From NCBI GenBank assembly GCA_002733905.1, contig NVXK01000004.1, positions 105,418 to 169,417 of the forward strand: a stretch of 64,000 nucleotides of DNA, written 5' to 3'. A program made the translations under genes and the position numbers. Of the stretch, positions 26,613 through 36,173 are shown piece after piece; position 1 is the first letter of the stretch, and each line of letters begins with the position of its first letter. The notes beneath the pieces are model-generated. The model was not told where the DNA came from and made no database searches. It saw nothing but the letters and a program-made list of their open reading frames with translations. This DNA is from Robiginitomaculum sp. Its GTDB lineage: Bacteria > Pseudomonadota > Alphaproteobacteria > Caulobacterales > Maricaulaceae.

Positions 26613-27047
26613 CTATGGCGCGGAGGGATGATCAAACGCAGGCACTAGGACCATGTTTCCGCCGTCTGTTAATTCATTTCTGATCTCAATATAGGGCTTA
26701 TATTCTTCTGAAGAATACCATTCTTTCACCACAGACATAGACGGAAACTTAATGATTACTGTTGACTTGTGATCCCATTTCCCTTCCAAAACTTGCGGAT
26801 CGGGAGATATAGCCACAATATTTGCGCCGATACTCTGCAAATGCTCTACTACTGGGATCGCGTACTGGGTTGTATAGGGGGCAGAATCTGGGATGGTAAG
26901 TTGTACGATTAAATATACGGGACTCTGTGGGTTGGCCCTTTCCACGGTCTCAGATTCGTTATGTTGTTGTGCAGTCAATTTATGGTTGTTTTCAGCACAC
27001 CCAAACAACGGAATAAAAATACAGGCCGTTAATAATAATGTTTTCAT
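26613..27047 (-). CDS. DUF1330 domain lipoprotein
   Basis: The 144-residue product starts with a lipoprotein signal (MKTLLLTACIFIPLFGC). The rest is a ferredoxin-like DUF1330 domain: PVYLIVQLTIPDSAPYTTQYAIPVVEHLQSIGANIVAISPDPQVLEGKW and FPSMSVVKEWYSSEEYKPYIEIRNELTDGGNMVLVPAF. DUF1330 proteins are usually cytoplasmic, so a lipid-anchored form is uncommon. The ATG follows GAGGGA. It is monocistronic and the function is unknown. Confidence 0.82.
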   Translation of the reverse strand: MKTLLLTACIFIPLFGCAENNHKLTAQQHNESETVERANPQSPVYLIVQLTIPDSAPYTTQYAIPVVEHLQSIGANIVAISPDPQVLEGKWDHKSTVIIKFPSMSVVKEWYSSEEYKPYIEIRNELTDGGNMVLVPAFDHPSAP

Positions 27048-27404
27048 GAATTAAATCCCTCTGTTTTATTTATTACACCACATATATGCGAATGAATTCA
27101 ATATACATTTTCAAGCTCTTCACGCTATTATTACATTTCCATTTTTGTATTGATATTGGCAATGTTAAATTTTAAACTGTGGTAATTTGCAAATGTTTGG
27201 ATGGTTTTGTACCATTGTGTTTTTCGTTTTTACGGAAAATTTACTGGTGTCATGAAGGCTCCCTTTTGTGACGTATACAATAGAGGCCTACCCGTAAAAA
27301 GCAAGAGAGATGATTTGCAGTGTTTTGGTCTAGACCCGTATCGTGGCAATGTGTATATGCCTAAGTAAATATAAGTATGTGAATATGACGAAGGCTAGAA
27401 AAAC
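27048..27404. other. Intergenic stretch, no gene seen
   Basis: About 355 AT-rich bases without a credible ORF on either strand. It should contain the promoters of the flanking divergent genes, but I could not pick out a convincing -35/-10 pair. Confidence 0.5.
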
Positions 27405-27683
27405 ATGGTTTGGAATAGGAATAGGGCGGTTGCGCTAAATGATGATCTCGATATTTTATTGGGGGATTTGTTTAATGAGTGGGGGCTGGAGAATTTGCCC
27501 GACGGCGAAGCCATGCTTAAAAAATATCTGCCCTTGCGTTCACTGGATTTCACCAATGAAATTGTTGTATGTGCAGGCATGAAAGTAGAAGACGAAACCA
27601 ATTTGGCGCGCCGCATTAAACGCAAATTCGTGCAACGCTATGGCCAAACCGTCTCGACCGCCAGTTATGGGCGCGAATATTAG
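27405..27683 (+). CDS. Small conserved-looking hypothetical protein
   Basis: A 92-residue protein with reasonable codon use and an AAGG eight bases before the ATG. It is acidic in the first half (LNDDLDILLGDLFNEWGLENLPDGEAML) and basic in the second (ARRIKRKFVQRYGQT). A pattern of Trp/Phe and a charged tail suggests a soluble globular protein. I do not recognise the family and no neighbour suggests a role. Confidence 0.55.
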   Translation: MVWNRNRAVALNDDLDILLGDLFNEWGLENLPDGEAMLKKYLPLRSLDFTNEIVVCAGMKVEDETNLARRIKRKFVQRYGQTVSTASYGREY

Positions 27684-27883
27684 GCGCATATTTACGCGTC
27701 CTTATTAATTAATCCACGTTTTGCCAAACACCCCTATATTACAAATGTTCCTTCATTAAAGGCATCAATCGTACGTTAGTTTGAGGTGAAGGAAAATGTC
27801 AGCATATGTGTTGTGGAATGTGACGTCCCACACATATTATGTCGCGGCACCCCAAGGGCACTTCCTCGCTATGCTCAGGGCGC

Positions 27884-28140
27884 GTGTGCTAAGAGTTGGC
27901 CGTCGCGCTTGAGGTGAGAGCGAAGTTTCGTAATCTTGCTAAGAGGAACGTATAAAAAATGACATTTCCGTACCCCAAGGGTATTCCGTCGTGCATGTGG
28001 TTTTAGCTATCACGAAACATTTATACACTCCCACGGTATCCGGTGAAGGTCGGAGCCACGCGGACAGGCCTTGCTAAAAGGTTGAGAATACAAGCAAAAC
28101 GTCGAAGGGAGACCTTGTGGCGATAATTGTGTTGGCGCGT
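27884..28140 (+). ncRNA. Candidate group II intron 5' domain fragment
   Basis: The 550-base gap between the 92-residue gene and the next lipoprotein has no ORF but is full of structured-RNA-like sequence. From a GTGTG (the usual group II intron 5' end) it shows motifs remembered from bacterial group II intron domain I: GAGGTGAGAGC, then CCGGTGAAGGTCGGAGCC, GCGGACAGGCC, AAAAGGTTGAGAATACAAGC, AAAACGTCGAAGGGAGACC. No reverse transcriptase ORF and no domain V hairpin follow, so it would be a truncated relic. The call is from pattern memory only; an unrelated structured RNA is possible. Confidence 0.35.
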
Positions 28141-28234
28141 TCGTATAAAAGTTTAATGCAAATTTCACGTGACCGAGTGCAAGATTTCGCGCATATTCAA
28201 ATTTCTTTAAAATATGCGAATCTAGCAGGGTGTT

Positions 28235-28585
28235 ATGAAACCAAAAATCGGCCTTAAAATTTTATGTCTCAGCATGGTTGTCGCACTGTCTGCTTGTACG
28301 ACGGTAAAGCAAAAGATTTCTGACTTGGATTTCATCAAATTACCAGAATTTCGCGAAGACGCCGAAAATATTGGCAATTATCTCAGCGTAGCAAATGCGC
28401 CGCAAACGCCGACAGATGTGCGTTCGGATGCGGCTTGGGATAATTCTGTACGCGAACTCATAGCCGTTGGGAATTCATTTAAGGTACCAGACGGCGAACC
28501 TGTCCTCAGCGAAACCGAGATTGAACAAAAAATGCAAATGCTACGTGCCCAAGTCGACGAATATAAGCGCGACGACCCGCAATAA
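28235..28585 (+). CDS. Small hypothetical lipoprotein
   Basis: A 116-residue product with a clear lipoprotein signal (MKPKIGLKILCLSMVVALSAC) preceded by AGGG. The mature part contains helical, charged sequence (EFREDAENIGNYLSVANAPQTPTDVRSDAAWDNSVRELIAVGNSF, EIEQKMQMLRAQVDEYKRDDPQ) that could form a coiled coil. recJ begins two bases after its stop codon, so the two genes form a translationally coupled pair. The function is not recognised. Confidence 0.75.
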   Translation: MKPKIGLKILCLSMVVALSACTTVKQKISDLDFIKLPEFREDAENIGNYLSVANAPQTPTDVRSDAAWDNSVRELIAVGNSFKVPDGEPVLSETEIEQKMQMLRAQVDEYKRDDPQ

Positions 28586-28587
28586 AA

Positions 28588-30363
28588 GTGACAAACTTTG
28601 TATCAAATGCGCCACTGCTCGATGTGCAAGATTCTGTACGTGGGCGGAAATGGGTTTTGCGCTGTGGTGATGACGATAAAATCATCGCCCTTACACGCAC
28701 TGGCCTTTCACAAACAAGCGCGCAGCTCTTGGCAGGGCGAGGGATAACACCGCAAGACGCGCAGAATTTCCTCAACCCAACACTTCGCAATCTCTTGCCA
28801 GATCCGTCGTCTCTCCAAGACATGGACAAAGCCGCGAAACATATTCTGGACGCAGTCCAAGCCCGTAAAAAAATCACAGTCTTCGCCGACTATGACGTTG
28901 ACGGCGGCACAAGCGCCGCCCAACTCATCCGCTGGGCAAGAGCGATTGGCATAACATTCGGCCTCTATGTACCAGACCGTATCAAAGAAGGTTATGGGCC
29001 AAGCGAACAGGCCTTTCGCCAACTTAAGGACGAGGGCAATGACCTCGTCATAACAGTAGATTGCGGCGCGTCCGCGACACAGGCATTACACACAGCCGCC
29101 GAAATCGAACTGCCCGTCATCGTCATTGATCACCATATGATGGTCGGCGATTTACCGCCGACATTGGCGCTCGTAAATCCAAACCGCGCAGACGACACAT
29201 CGGGGCTAGGGCATTTGGCGGCGGCAGGCGTGACATTCGTTCTGCTCGTGGCGCTGAACAGAGAAGCCAAGGCGAGGGGAATGCAAAACACGCCCAACTT
29301 GCTCGACTTTCTTGACTTGACCGCGCTTGGGACGATTTGTGACGTTGTACCGCTCAAAGGCCTTAACCGCGCATTTGTGGCGCAAGGGCTAAAAGTCCTA
29401 ACGGCCAACCCAAATTTCGGTTTAGCGGCTTTAGCCGATGTAGCAGGGGTAAGCGCGCCGTTCACGACCTATCACGGCGGCTTTATACTCGGGCCACGCA
29501 TCAATGCGGGTGGACGTATTGGGCAGGCCGATATGGGCGCAAAACTATTGTCCAGTGATGACGAGGCAGAAGTCATTGGCTACGCGCAAGAACTTGATAA
29601 AATTAACGCCGAGCGCAAATTGCTCCAAGACCGTATTTTGGAAGAAGCAAAGGCAAAAGCCGCAAGCCTCCCCAAAGACCACAAGGTGACGATTGTGGCT
29701 ATGGAGGGCTGGCACGCAGGGGTTATCGGCATTGTGGCAGGACGGCTGAAAGATTTGTATGGACGGCCTGCGATTGTCATTGGCGTTGATGAATATGGAG
29801 CAGGTAAAGGCTCTGGACGGTCATTATCCGGGGTTAACCTTGGCGCGGCTATTCATTTGGCCAAAGAGAAGGGGCTGATTGAGGCTGGCGGCGGTCACGA
29901 GATGGCGGCAGGGCTGACGGTTCATAAAGATAAAATTGAGGCTTTTAGTCAATTCATGGAAATGCATTTGGCGGCTGAAGTCGAGCAAGCCCGTAAAAAC
30001 TCGACGTTCAAAGTCGATGTGCTTTTGCATCCATCTGCGGTGAATGCCGCACTGATAGAAGAAATAGAATCCGTAGGGCCGTATGGTGCCAATATGCCAG
30101 AACCCGTTTTCGCATTTGCCAATATGCGTATCAGCTACGCAAAACGGTTGAATGGGGGACATGTGAGATGTGCTTTTGAAGATAATTCAGGGGTGCGTTT
30201 ATCGGGAATCGCTTTTCGCGCAGAGGAAAACGGCATGGCGGACATACTTTTAACGCCCAACCCACCAATCGTGCATGTGGCTGCGCGACTTAAACAAGAT
30301 AGTTGGCAAGGTAGGACACGTATAGATGTACAATTAGTGGACTTAGCGCTTGTGGATAAATAA
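28588..30363 (+). CDS. recJ: Single-stranded-DNA-specific exonuclease RecJ
   Basis: RecJ is a 5'-3' single-strand exonuclease used in recombination and mismatch repair. The DHH phosphoesterase motifs are readable: FADYDVDGGTSAAQLIRW, ITVDCGAS, VIVIDHHMM and the DLTALGTICDVVPL segment, followed by the DHHA1 region (GWHAGVIGIVAGRLKDLYGRPAIVIG, GAGKGSGRSLSGVNLG, GGHEMAAG). The C-terminal OB-like region ends the protein. Length is normal (591 residues). The start is a GTG two bases after the preceding lipoprotein stop, consistent with coupling. Confidence 0.96.
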   Translation: MTNFVSNAPLLDVQDSVRGRKWVLRCGDDDKIIALTRTGLSQTSAQLLAGRGITPQDAQNFLNPTLRNLLPDPSSLQDMDKAAKHILDAVQARKKITVFADYDVDGGTSAAQLIRWARAIGITFGLYVPDRIKEGYGPSEQAFRQLKDEGNDLVITVDCGASATQALHTAAEIELPVIVIDHHMMVGDLPPTLALVNPNRADDTSGLGHLAAAGVTFVLLVALNREAKARGMQNTPNLLDFLDLTALGTICDVVPLKGLNRAFVAQGLKVLTANPNFGLAALADVAGVSAPFTTYHGGFILGPRINAGGRIGQADMGAKLLSSDDEAEVIGYAQELDKINAERKLLQDRILEEAKAKAASLPKDHKVTIVAMEGWHAGVIGIVAGRLKDLYGRPAIVIGVDEYGAGKGSGRSLSGVNLGAAIHLAKEKGLIEAGGGHEMAAGLTVHKDKIEAFSQFMEMHLAAEVEQARKNSTFKVDVLLHPSAVNAALIEEIESVGPYGANMPEPVFAFANMRISYAKRLNGGHVRCAFEDNSGVRLSGIAFRAEENGMADILLTPNPPIVHVAARLKQDSWQGRTRIDVQLVDLALVDK

Positions 30364-30447
30364 AGGAGCGAAATAATTTGGCGTTTCTTACGTTTTGCTC
30401 TTGCAAGCACAAGAATACGCCTATATATCCTCATTTCGCAAAGCAGT

Positions 30448-30522
30448 GCGCCCTTCGTCTATCGGTTAGGACGCCAGGTTTTCAACCTGGAAAGAGGGGT
30501 TCGATTCCCCTAGGGCGTACCA
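30448..30522 (+). tRNA. tRNA-Glu (anticodon TTC)
   Basis: Cloverleaf with acceptor GCGCCCT/AGGGCGT (a G-T at the end), D arm CGTCTATCGGTTAGGACG, anticodon stem CCAGG/CCTGG around TTTTCAA (TTC), T arm GAGGGGTTCGATTCCCCT and encoded CCA. Confidence 0.96.
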
Positions 30523-30624
30523 TTTAGCTCGCGACCAAACACTTCCACGATATGAACTGCAAAAACTGGTGGAAATGCCTATCAATGAATTGCATCTGCG
30601 GAAGGGTTCGGTTACATACTGATT

Positions 30625-31104
30625 ATGAAAAAAATATACACAACACTGACATCTCTCCTTGTTCTTGCGAGCGCGCATATTGCGAATGCTGATGAAATGC
30701 CGTCAGCAATGAATTTTGGCCCACGAGAAACACTCACAATCGTTTCTGGTGACAAAACACACAGCTTTAATATCGAAGTAGCAGACACACGTGCCGAGCG
30801 TGCGCGCGGCTATATGTTCCGTGATACAGTCGCTGTAGATGAAGGCATGTTATTTGAATTTGAAGAGGTTGAAGTCGCTTCAATTTGGATGAAAAACACA
30901 AGTGTATTTCTGGATGTGCTATTCGTACAGCCCAATGGCAGTATTTTGAAAATTGAACATTCCGCCAAGCCGTATTCGCTACGGTCTATGACATCCGAAG
31001 CCCCTGTTGCCGCTGTTCTAGAACTCGCGGGCGGTCAAACAAATGCGCGTGGGATCAAAGCCGGCGATATTGTTCAGCACGAATTCTTTACGTCTAAAAA
31101 ATAA
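30625..31104 (+). CDS. DUF192 family periplasmic protein
   Basis: The 159-residue product carries a Sec signal (MKKIYTTLTSLLVLASAHIANA) and a DUF192 domain with the family motifs FNIEVADTRAERARGYMFRD, GMLFEFEEVEVASIWMKNTSVFLDVLFV and ELAGGQTNARGIKAGD. DUF192 proteins are small exported beta-sandwich proteins of uncertain role, often near acetyltransferase or cold-shock genes. It sits between tRNA-Glu and tRNA-Pro and appears monocistronic. Confidence 0.9.
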   Translation: MKKIYTTLTSLLVLASAHIANADEMPSAMNFGPRETLTIVSGDKTHSFNIEVADTRAERARGYMFRDTVAVDEGMLFEFEEVEVASIWMKNTSVFLDVLFVQPNGSILKIEHSAKPYSLRSMTSEAPVAAVLELAGGQTNARGIKAGDIVQHEFFTSKK

Positions 31105-31220
31105 AATAAATTAATTGCGATTTTGTGCAAACTTTCTTCTTTTGGGGCTTGCGTAATCTGAATTAGCAGTTAAAACACCAATTCCCAAACGGCAATGCTT
31201 CACAGCTTTGTCACTCGTGT

Positions 31221-31300
<80 letters not shown>

Positions 31301-31426
31301 TCTCTTTAAATATCAATATCATTGTCTTTAAGCGTAACATTGTTAGCGATGTTTCGTGGAATTCATATGGAATAAGGTTTTGGTAAGTATTTAGAACCAT
31401 GATCAAGGTAATAGAGAATCAGAGTA

Positions 31427-33460
31427 ATGTGGGACTTTGAAATGACGCCTGAACATATCGTGGACCAAGAAAACATGCAAAACCAAGTTGCAAATAACAC
31501 GCTTACAAGAGCGGAAAGACCAATTGAGGTTGGTCGTGTTATTTCTGTTGGTTCGTCAATGGTGAAAGTGTTTGTTAACAAGACGATTATTGGGCGCAAT
31601 CAACTACATCTCGTGCAATTGGGAACGATTTTAAATGTTATCACTAATGATTCTGTCGTCGTGGCAATGGTCTCCTCATTAGAACTTGGTGGAAAAGATG
31701 AGGAAGGTTTTCGTGATGGCTGTGTCGCCCAGCTAAATATCCTCGGTGAAATAACCACAAACGCAACAACACGTGAAACTAAATTTTTTAGAGGAGTACG
31801 AACATTTCCTGTTTTAAATCAACCAGTGCTCACAATGTTGCCAAAAGACTTAGGGCTTATTTTTTCAATCGGGCAAGCACCCCGCATCTCAATCGGGCGT
31901 TTACAACAAGACAATTCAATTGTTGCTCAAGTAAAGACCAATGATCTTCTCTCTAAACATTTTGCGATCATAGGGTCTACGGGTTCAGGGAAATCATGTA
32001 CAGTAGCATTGATACTTCAGGCTATTTTGGACGAGAATCCAGACGCCCACGTAGTTTTATTCGATCCTCATAATGAATATTCAAAAAGCTTTGGAGACTT
32101 GGCCGCTGTCATCACGCAAAATGATTTGGATTTACCTGTTTGGTTATTTGACTTTGATGAGGCCATCGAATTGCTAACATCAGACATTCATGATCATAAA
32201 CACGAAGAAATTGAATTATTATCAAATTTGATTGTAAAGGCAAAACAGCTTTATGACCGTGCGATGAAAGACGTAAATGTAAGTACGCAAGTGAAACTGG
32301 AAGATGTGGAAAAAGATTTACATCGGGCAGCGTCTCATATTTCCCTAGACTCGCCTGTCCCTTATCGTATGCGCGATGTCTTGCGTTTAATAAATTATTA
32401 TATGGGGCTCCTTGATAATGCTAATAATTTAGAACCATATAAACGTTTGAAACGCCGCATTGAAGTTTTAATGGCTGATCAACGGTATAATTTCATCTTT
32501 AAAAATCAAGCCTCTGCAAGGTCAATCAAAGATATTACGGGTGAAATTTTTAGAATACCTGTGGCAGGGAAACCGATTTGTATTCTCGATTTTTCTGGCA
32601 TTCCATCGGAAGCCTTGAATATTGTCGTCTCGGTAGTCAGTCGCTTGGCGTTTGAATTGGCCATGTGGAGTAAACGTAAAATTCCAATTTTACTGGTTTG
32701 CGAAGAAGCTCATAGATATATTCCGGCGGATAAAACCCTTGGCTTCCACGCGACACGACGTTCTATTTCACGTATCGCAAAAGAGGGGCGCAAATACGGC
32801 GTATCTTTAGCAATTATTTCGCAAAGACCTTCTGAATTGGAACCCTCAACATTATCACAATGTAGTACGATATTTTCTATGCGTCTCAGTAATGAACGTG
32901 ACCAAAATTTCGTTCGTGCCGCGATTCCTGACGGAAGTGCTGAACTACTTTCCTTTTTGCCGTCTTTAGGTACGGCCGAAGCAATGGTGTTCGGTGAAAG
33001 TGTGAATTTGCCTATGCGTGTTGTACTCAACACACTGGCAGTAGAACGTCGACCGCATAGCTCAAGTGCTGAGTTTACAGAGTTGTGGAATGCAGGTGAG
33101 GTATCGGATCAATTTATGGACGAGGTCATAACAAATTGGCGCAACCGCAGTCATCATGGCTCTACGACGCCGTCTCATACACAAGATGTTCAGCAGGGCC
33201 AGAGCCCTTCAATGCTAAGACAGGCGCACGCCCCACAAACACAAGTTCCACCAATGCAAGCGGCTTCAAATTTTACACCGGGAATTAGGCGTTCTATGCA
33301 AGAGGCTGGCGTTCGCGCTGCAACTCAAGCCTCCGCGCACGCAAATTCGGTTGCAAGTGCTGTCGCCTTACAGGCGCAAAACGCCCACGCAAAGTCAAAA
33401 TCAGGGTCACTTCCCGATGTGAAGCGCATGTTAAATGCTGCTTTTCACAAAAATATCTAA
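31427..33460 (+). CDS. HerA-like (DUF87) hexameric ATPase
   Basis: The 677-residue product belongs to the HerA/FtsK superfamily. It has an N-terminal HAS-barrel-like beta region (VGRVISVGSSMVKVFVN), a P-loop GSTGSGKSCTVALIL, DPHNEYSKSFGD, a Walker B ILLVCEEAHRYIP, and a sensor-like IISQRPSELEPSTLSQCSTIFSMRLSNERD. These motors pump or translocate DNA and in archaea work with the NurA nuclease in end resection. The last 100 residues are Ala/Gln/His-rich and probably disordered. A second start at 31442 is possible. No NurA or nuclease gene is adjacent. Confidence 0.88.
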   Translation: MWDFEMTPEHIVDQENMQNQVANNTLTRAERPIEVGRVISVGSSMVKVFVNKTIIGRNQLHLVQLGTILNVITNDSVVVAMVSSLELGGKDEEGFRDGCVAQLNILGEITTNATTRETKFFRGVRTFPVLNQPVLTMLPKDLGLIFSIGQAPRISIGRLQQDNSIVAQVKTNDLLSKHFAIIGSTGSGKSCTVALILQAILDENPDAHVVLFDPHNEYSKSFGDLAAVITQNDLDLPVWLFDFDEAIELLTSDIHDHKHEEIELLSNLIVKAKQLYDRAMKDVNVSTQVKLEDVEKDLHRAASHISLDSPVPYRMRDVLRLINYYMGLLDNANNLEPYKRLKRRIEVLMADQRYNFIFKNQASARSIKDITGEIFRIPVAGKPICILDFSGIPSEALNIVVSVVSRLAFELAMWSKRKIPILLVCEEAHRYIPADKTLGFHATRRSISRIAKEGRKYGVSLAIISQRPSELEPSTLSQCSTIFSMRLSNERDQNFVRAAIPDGSAELLSFLPSLGTAEAMVFGESVNLPMRVVLNTLAVERRPHSSSAEFTELWNAGEVSDQFMDEVITNWRNRSHHGSTTPSHTQDVQQGQSPSMLRQAHAPQTQVPPMQAASNFTPGIRRSMQEAGVRAATQASAHANSVASAVALQAQNAHAKSKSGSLPDVKRMLNAAFHKNI

Positions 33461-33556
33461 TGTTGCAACACATTCGAATTTACACATGCACTTGTCCAAA
33501 GTAGAGTGCAAAGAACTTAGCGAGTCCCGTAGGGATAAAAGAGTCAAGAGGTCAAC

Positions 33557-33862
33557 ATGTTTGCACTAATTCATCAACCTGCGCCTAATGCAATGCAGTC
33601 AGGTAGTCATGGTTATAATAAGTGGGTTATTGATTTTCCTAAAAGCATGAAGACAGCAACTGATCCGTTAACGGGTACGGCCAGTAGCATTGATATGCTC
33701 AAAGAATTAAACTTGCATTTTGAAACCAAAGAGGCCGCAATAGCTTATGCTAAGAGCAAAGGCATGGCATACCGTGTTGTTGAAAAACCTGCTCATAAAC
33801 CTGTCGGTCGAAGTTACGCCGATAATTTTTCATATGGCCGTAAATTCCCTTGGACGCATTAA
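33557..33862 (+). CDS. NDUFS4-like accessory subunit of complex I (ETC complex I subunit family)
   Basis: A 101-residue protein with the ETC complex I subunit signature: IHQPAPNAMQSGSHGYNKWVIDFPKSMKTATDPLTGTASSIDMLKELNLHFETKEAAIAYAKSKGMAYRVVE ... SYADNFSYGRKFPWTH. This is the bacterial counterpart of the mitochondrial 18-kDa NDUFS4 subunit, restricted largely to alphaproteobacteria, where it stabilises NADH:quinone oxidoreductase. The nuo operon is not in the window, which is usual for this gene. A GAGG lies before the ATG. Confidence 0.9.
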   Translation: MFALIHQPAPNAMQSGSHGYNKWVIDFPKSMKTATDPLTGTASSIDMLKELNLHFETKEAAIAYAKSKGMAYRVVEKPAHKPVGRSYADNFSYGRKFPWTH

Positions 33863-33959
33863 TCTTACCTATAATCACCGCTAAACAATAGCCTATTATA
33901 TCAGTGGACATGCGTGAGTGGGGCGTTATAAGCCATATCATCATTGCATCTAAGCGAAT

Positions 33960-34036
<77 letters not shown>

Positions 34037-34423
34037 TTTCATCAACAATAACAATGAGTTATGAGGTTTTTTGACTAAAGGACTTTTTGAAATTAGTGTG
34101 ATGTACCTATGTCACACTTTACACGTGATAAAACAATTGAGCTTGAGACGTGGGGGAGTGCCGACTCATAGCTATTCAGTAGGGACTGTGAACCTCCACA
34201 AATGCGATAGAAGCCGTTTTTGGCCGCGCGTGAGTTTGCCGAAAATTGGCTATTGGAAACTGCGCGGCAAACATATTCTAGCTAGGAGCAACGACATTCC
34301 AAGCGGATGATCGCATGTTTTCTCTTCTTTAGATATGAACTTGTCAGGAACCGGACATCAGAAAACCACTTCCAGTGGAGGCATATTTAACTCCAACAAT
34401 AATTTCACTCTCCTGAAGTGAAC
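34037..34423. other. Stretch after tRNA-Arg without a convincing gene
   Basis: One track ORF (34071-34310) lies here, but its sequence is low in protein-like character and lacks a good start, so I discount it. No integrase or attachment-site duplication was seen at the tRNA-Arg 3' end. A short inverted pair GTTTGCCG...CGGCAAAC occurs around 34227-34271. Confidence 0.4.
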
Positions 34424-35620
34424 CTATTCCGGAATGATATTTCCTGAGCTGTCTGAAAGGCGATAGCTAATTGTTGTCGCAATGTTTTTTCTGTTCTTGG
34501 GGGCGACATTTGGTTCAAGCTTTGAATATTTCCATTTTCCGACGGATTGAATGGCAGATTTCTCAAACATAGAATTTGAAGAACTTACAACATGTATGTT
34601 CTCAGGCTTTCCCTCGTCATTAACATCAAACTTTACATAGACATGTCCGGATCTACGGGCCGAGGATGGCATTTTAGGTGGCACGCGTTTGAGCGGGACA
34701 GCCTTGTCTTTATAATTCTCATATGGCCAACACTCGCACAGTCCGGCATTTTCAGCTTTTTCCAACATATCCGCGTTTGCAATATCTGAACGTATTTTCA
34801 TCCAGCTTACAAATGCTGAACGGACGAATGGGTGCTTTGCAGGAAGTAGCCCCTGTAAATTTTGCATAACGATTTGAAACTCAAGGGCAGCTTTAATTTT
34901 TTCATCGATATCATTTGTTTTAACCGACAGATCGTAATGACTATTGCCTTTATAAAGGTAGATTAAATACGCATATTTTGTGAAATAATCATCTGTTCGA
35001 CTTTCATAAACACGGATCGCTTTTTCAGCATGCTCAATTGCTCTTTTGGGGTTATCATTGAGCTGATAATACCGTGTAAATAGGACCTGTAGATCACCAT
35101 CAAACGTGGAGCCTTGCAGGCTGTGGGTTTTGATGGCTCTTTCAACTTGATCTATCGTGTTTAAATTACCGGTTTTCTTTCTATTTGATATATGACTGCC
35201 GGTACGACTATATTTGAACCGGGCTACTGTAAGATCCAGATCAGCAAGGGCTATGCGTCGCTCGACCTCTATTACCCCGGATTCTTCTTTGTAAAAGCTT
35301 GATAGTTTTATGCCCCTATGAAATGCCTTTTCCCGTTGCACATAATTTTTGTATGGGTTTTTCTCTTTGCCCGTCGGATTTATATTTGCGTAGTTAATGG
35401 CTAGGTCACCGGTCGTTTTATGATCCCCTAAATGCTTTTCTGCCGCTTTCCATGCTTTGAGGGCATTTTCTTTGGCGGCGATATTGTCATCCTCTTTGAG
35501 AGCTGCTCTATAGGCTTTGTAAGGCGTGAGTACTTCATCGGGCAACTTAGCAAACGTGTCAGGGGACAATAGAAAAGAGAGCAAACCCGTCAAAACAAGT
35601 AGTTTTATCATCCTAAACAT
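34424..35620 (-). CDS. TonB C-terminal domain protein with helical repeat region
   Basis: The product (about 398 residues) has a Sec signal (MIKLLVLTGLLSFLLSPDTFA), a long helical region with TPR-like elements (EDNIAAKENALKAWKAAEKHLGDHKTTGDLAINYANI; LQVLFTRYYQLNDNPKRAIEHAEKAIRVYESRTDDYFTKYAYLIYLYKGNSHYDL), and a C-terminal TonB domain (ARRSGHVYVKFDVNDEGKPENIHVVSSSNSMFEKSAIQSVGKWKYSKL). Unlike true TonB it lacks an obvious N-terminal anchor plus Pro-rich linker, so it is probably a periplasmic TonB-like adaptor. The ATG at 35620 follows GAGGTG. Confidence 0.8.
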   Translation of the reverse strand: MFRMIKLLVLTGLLSFLLSPDTFAKLPDEVLTPYKAYRAALKEDDNIAAKENALKAWKAAEKHLGDHKTTGDLAINYANINPTGKEKNPYKNYVQREKAFHRGIKLSSFYKEESGVIEVERRIALADLDLTVARFKYSRTGSHISNRKKTGNLNTIDQVERAIKTHSLQGSTFDGDLQVLFTRYYQLNDNPKRAIEHAEKAIRVYESRTDDYFTKYAYLIYLYKGNSHYDLSVKTNDIDEKIKAALEFQIVMQNLQGLLPAKHPFVRSAFVSWMKIRSDIANADMLEKAENAGLCECWPYENYKDKAVPLKRVPPKMPSSARRSGHVYVKFDVNDEGKPENIHVVSSSNSMFEKSAIQSVGKWKYSKLEPNVAPKNRKNIATTISYRLSDSSGNIIPE

Positions 35621-36173
35621 GGTCACCTCTATCAGTTTAAAGTTGTTCCACTTATAGTAGAAGTTATTCGACCCGTGTCAAACTAACATTAACCCTTGAA
35701 TTTAATTCCAATAACAATTGTTTCGTCACACGTCGCCGCAACACCTTAACGTTTGAGACATGGTAGCTTTTACAAGCTGTTCTTGGTTGGTGTCACGTGT
35801 ATATCTACCAACCTCGGATGATGTTTATGTCCTGTAATATACATGATTTGTTTGTTGGTTACGTACAATCAGCCAAGCACCAAGAAGAAGTTTTTCTAAG
35901 CCTATGTGTGGTGAATCCTATAAGTCCTTCGATACGTGCCGACTTGGCAAATGCTGAAAGCCTTTGGTAGAGCAGGTGGCTTTGTCACGACTTGCTACAA
36001 AGGTTAAATTGGTTTTCCATTTATCCAATTCATTTCGCAAGGTGTCTACATTATCTAGGGGCATATCAAATTTTGTCTGGATTGTGACGTTTAAGAATGT
36101 CCTCTGGTGTTACAAGTGAGTTTATCGTATGTTAGATTTTCGATAAATTCGCAAACAAAATAACAGTTGGTAA
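35621..36173. other. Stretch upstream of the AraC gene without a gene
   Basis: About 550 bases with no ORF in the track and no frame that reads convincingly on either strand. It separates the minus-strand TonB-domain gene from the plus-strand AraC gene and should contain both promoters. Confidence 0.5.

Noticed and set aside
27884-28140. tmRNA or RNase P RNA in the gap
   Set aside because: No tag-coding sequence and none of the conserved RNase P segments (for example GAGGAAAGTCC) were seen.
34071-34310. 79-residue ORF after tRNA-Arg
   Set aside because: Low protein character and no clear start; no integrase-like motifs.
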